From JABMMZ01 sp044357345 (GTDB taxonomy: Bacteria; Bacteroidota; Bacteroidia; NS11-12g; UBA955): 64,000 nt of DNA. The notes beneath the pieces were generated by a model. The model worked only from the letters and a program-made list of their open reading frames with translations, had not been told where the DNA came from and did not search any database. The translations under genes and the position numbers were made by a program. Below are positions 61,747-64,000 of this stretch, piece after piece. Positions within the stretch are counted from its first letter, which is position 1. Each line of letters opens with the position of its first letter. The stretch covers positions 1 through 64,000 of the forward strand of contig JBIKPR010000005.1 of the NCBI GenBank assembly GCA_044357345.1, written 5' to 3'.

Positions 61747-62625
61747 ATGAAAATTGTAAATAAATTGCTTAATAAACTAAGCATTCAACTTTTATTAATA
61801 CTTTCAAGACTCCCATTGCCTCTTTTGTATGTCATATCTGATATACTTTATATCATATTCTACAAGTTAATCAAATATAGAGTAAAGGTAGTTAAAAGCA
61901 ATTTACTCCATTCATTTCCAAAAAAATCTGCCGTTGAAAGATTGGAAATAGAAAAGAAATACTACCAGTATCTATGCGATCTAATTGTTGAGTCGGTTAA
62001 AGGATTTACAATTGGAGAAAATGAATTAAAGCAAAGAATGGTCTATAACAATATGGACTTAATTGAACAATTGTATAAAGATAAAAAAAGTGCAATTATT
62101 ATTATGGGACATTGTGGCAATTGGGAATGGGTTTGTCGTTCAGGTCCATTATTTATGAAAAATAGACTCGTTGGGGTATACAAACCATTGACAAACAAGT
62201 ATTTTGATCGTTTAATGAACAAAACTAGAACCGCGTTTGGTGTTGAACAAATACCTATGGCACAAATTGCAAGGTACATCATGGTTCAAAAGAGCCCATT
62301 TCTATTAATTTTAATCGCCGATCAATCGCCTTCAGATATTGACTCGTCATACTGGACAGAATTTTTAAATCAAGATACAGCAGTTCTGCCAGGGGCTGAA
62401 AAGCTAGCAATAAAGTTCAATTTGCCTGTATATTTTACAAATGTAAAGTCTTATAAAAGAGGATATTATACTTGCGATACTAAATTAATAGTTGAGACTC
62501 CTAGTAATTTCCAAGAAAGTGAGATTACCAAACTACACACCCAAGTATTAGAGGATATAATTATGGAAAATCCTCATAATTGGTTGTGGAGCCATAAAAG
62601 GTGGAAGCTAAAAAGAAGCAATTAA
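61747..62625 (+). CDS. LpxL/HtrB-like lipid A acyltransferase
   Basis: 292 residues. One N-terminal hydrophobic segment (about 15-40), then KVVKSNLLHSFPKKS, the catalytic H-x4-E in IIMGHCGNWEWV near 118-129, and LIADQSPSDIDSSYW near 190-204. The family adds secondary acyl chains to lipid A (or acts on related lipids) at the inner membrane. It ends NPHNWLWSHKRWK, the usual 'W-x-H-x-R-W' finish. It stands alone after a 146-base spacer. Confidence 0.92.
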   Translation: MKIVNKLLNKLSIQLLLILSRLPLPLLYVISDILYIIFYKLIKYRVKVVKSNLLHSFPKKSAVERLEIEKKYYQYLCDLIVESVKGFTIGENELKQRMVYNNMDLIEQLYKDKKSAIIIMGHCGNWEWVCRSGPLFMKNRLVGVYKPLTNKYFDRLMNKTRTAFGVEQIPMAQIARYIMVQKSPFLLILIADQSPSDIDSSYWTEFLNQDTAVLPGAEKLAIKFNLPVYFTNVKSYKRGYYTCDTKLIVETPSNFQESEITKLHTQVLEDIIMENPHNWLWSHKRWKLKRSN

Positions 62626-62697
62626 TTAGTATTCAACGGATTTATTCATTGAAGTACATATTTATATGCTTTTATTTTATTTTTTCAATTAAAGAAG

Positions 62698-62727
62698 TTG
62701 CAGAGTGCAAAAACATTTTTATATTTG
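62698..62727 (+). promoter_or_regulatory. Bacteroidota promoter for the ArsR-type regulator
   Basis: TTG at 62698-62700, a 19-base spacer and TATATTTG at 62720-62727, then CAAGG. A full match. It excludes a start at 62698 and leaves a leader of only a few bases. Confidence 0.75.
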
Positions 62728-62739
62728 CAAGGTATGGCA

Positions 62740-63072
62740 ATGAGTAAAAAATCACTGTTTGATGAGTCTGAAATTGAACTTAGTACAGTATGTAAAGCAA
62801 TGGGGCATCCGGCAAGGATTAAAATCATTAAAATTCTATTGGCTAAGAACGATCAAACATGCCAGGAGATAGTTGATAAACTTCCATTAAGTCAATCTAC
62901 TGTATCTCAGCACCTAAGCGAGCTTAGAAATGCACAGCTAATAAAAGGCAAAAACCATAAGACCAGTGTCATATACAGTGTAGACAAAGATTATTTAGCT
63001 AAATCTCAAAAGATGTTGAGCGAGCTGTTCTATGCCCACATTTTTAATGTCAAGCAGACTACCCTTTTCTAA
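62740..63072 (+). CDS. ArsR-family winged-helix regulator
   Basis: 110 residues from the ATG at 62740; an ATG at 62734 adds two residues. The winged helix includes VCKAMGHPARIKIIKIL (about 16-32), the recognition helix SQSTVSQHLSELRNAQLI (about 50-67) and the wing GKNHKTSVIYSVD. No CVC or other metal-binding Cys motif is present, so it probably does not sense arsenic or heavy metals directly. Effector and targets unknown. It converges on the XRE gene with one base between stops. Confidence 0.88.
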   Translation: MSKKSLFDESEIELSTVCKAMGHPARIKIIKILLAKNDQTCQEIVDKLPLSQSTVSQHLSELRNAQLIKGKNHKTSVIYSVDKDYLAKSQKMLSELFYAHIFNVKQTTLF

Positions 63073-63073
63073 A

Positions 63074-63415
63074 TTATTTAACTGCTTCTAAATACTCTTG
63101 AAAGTCTGTAATTAAGCTTCCAAGTTCCTTTTGCACTTCCTTAATCTTATTTAAACGATCTAATGCATCGTTTTTTATTATCTCTATAAATTGCCCTTTT
63201 TGAGATCTTAACATCTCCCCATGGCCGAATAGCAGCCAATCTGGACTTATATCTTCAAAATTCTTAAGTATTGTAATAATTAAATCAGTACTGGCTTTGT
63301 TTCTCCCAGAATTGATATGGGACATAACAGCATTTGATATACCAACTTTGTTGGCAAACTCAATTCGACTTAGGTCTGAGTAGTTAAAAACCTCTATTAT
63401 CCTGGATTCAAGCAT
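63074..63415 (-). CDS. XRE-family helix-turn-helix regulator
   Basis: 113 residues. The HTH (about 13-52) reads LSRIEFANKVGISNAVMSHI ... NSGRNKAS, then LIITILKNFEDISPDWLLFG, the standard Bacteroidota short XRE layout. A C-terminal amphipathic helix (about 78-110) probably dimerises. No peptidase, kinase or sensing domain. It is a DNA-binding repressor or activator. The start is the ATG at 63415, just left of a four-site palindrome array that is likely its own operator. Confidence 0.9.
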   Translation of the reverse strand: MLESRIIEVFNYSDLSRIEFANKVGISNAVMSHINSGRNKASTDLIITILKNFEDISPDWLLFGHGEMLRSQKGQFIEIIKNDALDRLNKIKEVQKELGSLITDFQEYLEAVK

Positions 63416-63431
63416 CTTATATATATTGTTT
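63416..63431. repeat. 16-bp direct repeat, copy 1
   Basis: CTTATATATATTGTTT lies directly upstream of the XRE start codon. An identical copy is at 63731-63746. In both places a TTTACAGG site follows downstream, after 7 and 18 bases respectively. Confidence 0.8.
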
Positions 63432-63438
63432 AAGTGTA

Positions 63439-63518
63439 TTTACAGGTGTAAATTAACCCCTTTACAAATGTAAAACAATTGCTTTACAAATGTAAACAGG
63501 TCTTTTTACATTTGTAAA
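63439..63518. promoter_or_regulatory. Four-site palindromic operator array, 22-bp period
   Basis: Four 14-bp dyads of form TTTACA-NN-TGTAAA start at 63439, 63461, 63483 and 63505: exactly 22 bp apart, about two helical turns, so they face one side of the DNA. The centres are GG, AA, AA and TT. Spacers of 8 bp differ in sequence (TTAACCCC, ACAATTGC, CAGGTCTT), so the period is not from tandem duplication of a 22-mer. Copies 2 and 3 contain a -7-like TACATTTG on the minus strand and copy 4 one on the plus strand. Likely bound by the adjacent XRE protein. Confidence 0.8.
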
Positions 63519-63730
63519 CATTTTATATACCAGAACTAAATACACTTATACTATTGAATATTAGGCATTTGTGGATTTTACGCTTGTTAATGAGTTGTAG
63601 AAACTTATATAATTTACTTAGAAAATAGGTTGATTCTTAAATCTACTGTTGAAAACAAACAATTCCAATTGTAGAAATGGACATAAATATATGCTTTTTA
63701 TAATATCTATAATTAAATGATATTTAAATA

Positions 63731-63746
63731 CTTATATATATTGTTT
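63731..63746. repeat. 16-bp direct repeat, copy 2
   Basis: CTTATATATATTGTTT, identical to 63416-63431. It begins 34 bases before the first decayed operator site; copy 1 begins 23 bases before its first site. Confidence 0.8.
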
Positions 63747-63764
63747 TATGAAATATTAATAAGA

Positions 63765-63800
63765 TTTACAGGCGTTCTGCCCCCTATTTACAAATGAAAT
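63765..63800. promoter_or_regulatory. Decayed pair of TTTACA operator sites
   Basis: TTTACAGGCGTTCT at 63765 and TTTACAAATGAAAT at 63787 keep the left half-sites and the 22-bp spacing of sites 1 and 2 of the main array, with a similar C-rich spacer. Right half-sites are degraded. Confidence 0.55.
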
Positions 63801-63959
63801 TGGATAAGATTCTTGTATAAAGGGACTTTTTGTTGGTTAAAATCTATTTGCACCAACCTACTCAACTAAAATTAAAATTCAGATTAGTCTCTGGGATTTT
63901 AATTTGTATTCTAGTTAATGGCCAAGGAGATTTAATATTTGAATTATGTTAATATTGTT

Positions 63960-63983
63960 ATAATTATTCAATAGAATAATTAT
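63960..63983. repeat. 10-bp perfect inverted repeat
   Basis: ATAATTATTC (63960-63969) and GAATAATTAT (63974-63983) around AATA. No T-run follows. It may be an operator or a terminator stem for a gene outside the window. Confidence 0.4.
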
Positions 63984-64000
63984 GTTTATACATTGATTGG

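Larger units (their letters stand above)
63519..64000. other. Non-coding region with decayed operator copy
   Basis: No open frame of useful length in about 480 bases. It is AT-rich. It holds a second copy of the 16-bp repeat (63731-63746), two decayed operator sites (63765, 63787) and a 10-bp inverted repeat at 63960-63983. The gene served by these sites may lie beyond the right edge. Confidence 0.6.

Noticed and set aside
63439..63518. CRISPR array
   Set aside because: Repeats are 14 bp and spacers 8 bp, far below CRISPR sizes, and no cas gene is nearby. Dyad symmetry fits operators.
63659..63672. ACAATT-CC-AATTGT dyad as a fifth operator
   Set aside because: It has the same 6-2-6 layout but an unrelated sequence and is off the 22-bp register.

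Overview
The window looks like a chromosomal segment of a Bacteroidota (Bacteroidetes) bacterium. The evidence is low GC content, many proteins with type IX secretion system (T9SS) C-terminal sorting domains of both type A and type B, the gliding genes gldA, gldF, gldG and gldB, and repeated promoters of the Bacteroidota form TTG-N18/19-TAnnTTTG lying 5-20 bases ahead of start codons. Shine-Dalgarno sequences are not evident, and TTG or GTG starts are fairly common. I cannot place it below phylum from sequence alone. Genes are packed tightly: several convergent pairs touch or overlap. I saw no tRNA or rRNA gene, insertion sequence or CRISPR array.

Layout. 1-1.6 kb (minus): two paralogous lipoproteins and the start of a subtilisin-like protease that runs off the left edge. 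1.7-10.6 kb (plus): folD and queE (overlapping), a PASTA protein, a T9SS type A cargo protein, a rhodanese, a seven-heme cytochrome with TPRs, a TonB-C-like protein and the NAD(P)H-hydrate repair enzyme. 10.6-16.2 kb: a lipoprotein, prfC, an unknown exported protein, a polyprenyl-sugar type glycosyltransferase and a class IV aminotransferase. 16.3-21.6 kb: a giant T9SS type B surface protein. 21.6-28.8 kb: small housekeeping genes, etfBA, nadE, an outer-membrane barrel and gldB. 28.8-37.9 kb (minus): trkH, a heptose-type kinase and an aminotransferase; then the gldA-gldF-gldG ABC exporter; then a second glycosyltransferase directly abutting dnaX. 37.9-39.6 kb: dnaX, split into two reading frames at an A10 run. 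40-43.3 kb (plus): rpsP-rimM-trmD plus an exonuclease and a pseudouridine synthase. 43.4-49.2 kb (minus): leucine dehydrogenase, a Sua5-type enzyme, a sigma-54 response regulator and a T9SS type B protein. 49.3-56.2 kb (plus): M16 protease, gyrA and a TPR protein. 56.4-59.7 kb (minus): a GreA-like protein and a large T9SS type A protein. 60.1-63.4 kb: a DUF3127 protein, M42 peptidase, LpxL-like acyltransferase, ArsR and XRE regulators. The last 580 bases are non-coding but structured.

The strongest signals for follow-up are: (1) dnaX, where the zero frame stops just after A10 and a -1 shift (or one extra A) opens a 202-residue tau-like extension whose stop directly abuts the next gene's ATG; (2) an array upstream of the XRE regulator of four 14-bp palindromes TTTACA-NN-TGTAAA at exactly 22-bp spacing, with a decayed two-site copy about 0.3 kb away; (3) two hairpins in the rpsP-rimM-trmD operon, one in the rpsP leader and one inside the 5' end of rimM, that fit differential expression of S16 against RimM and TrmD.
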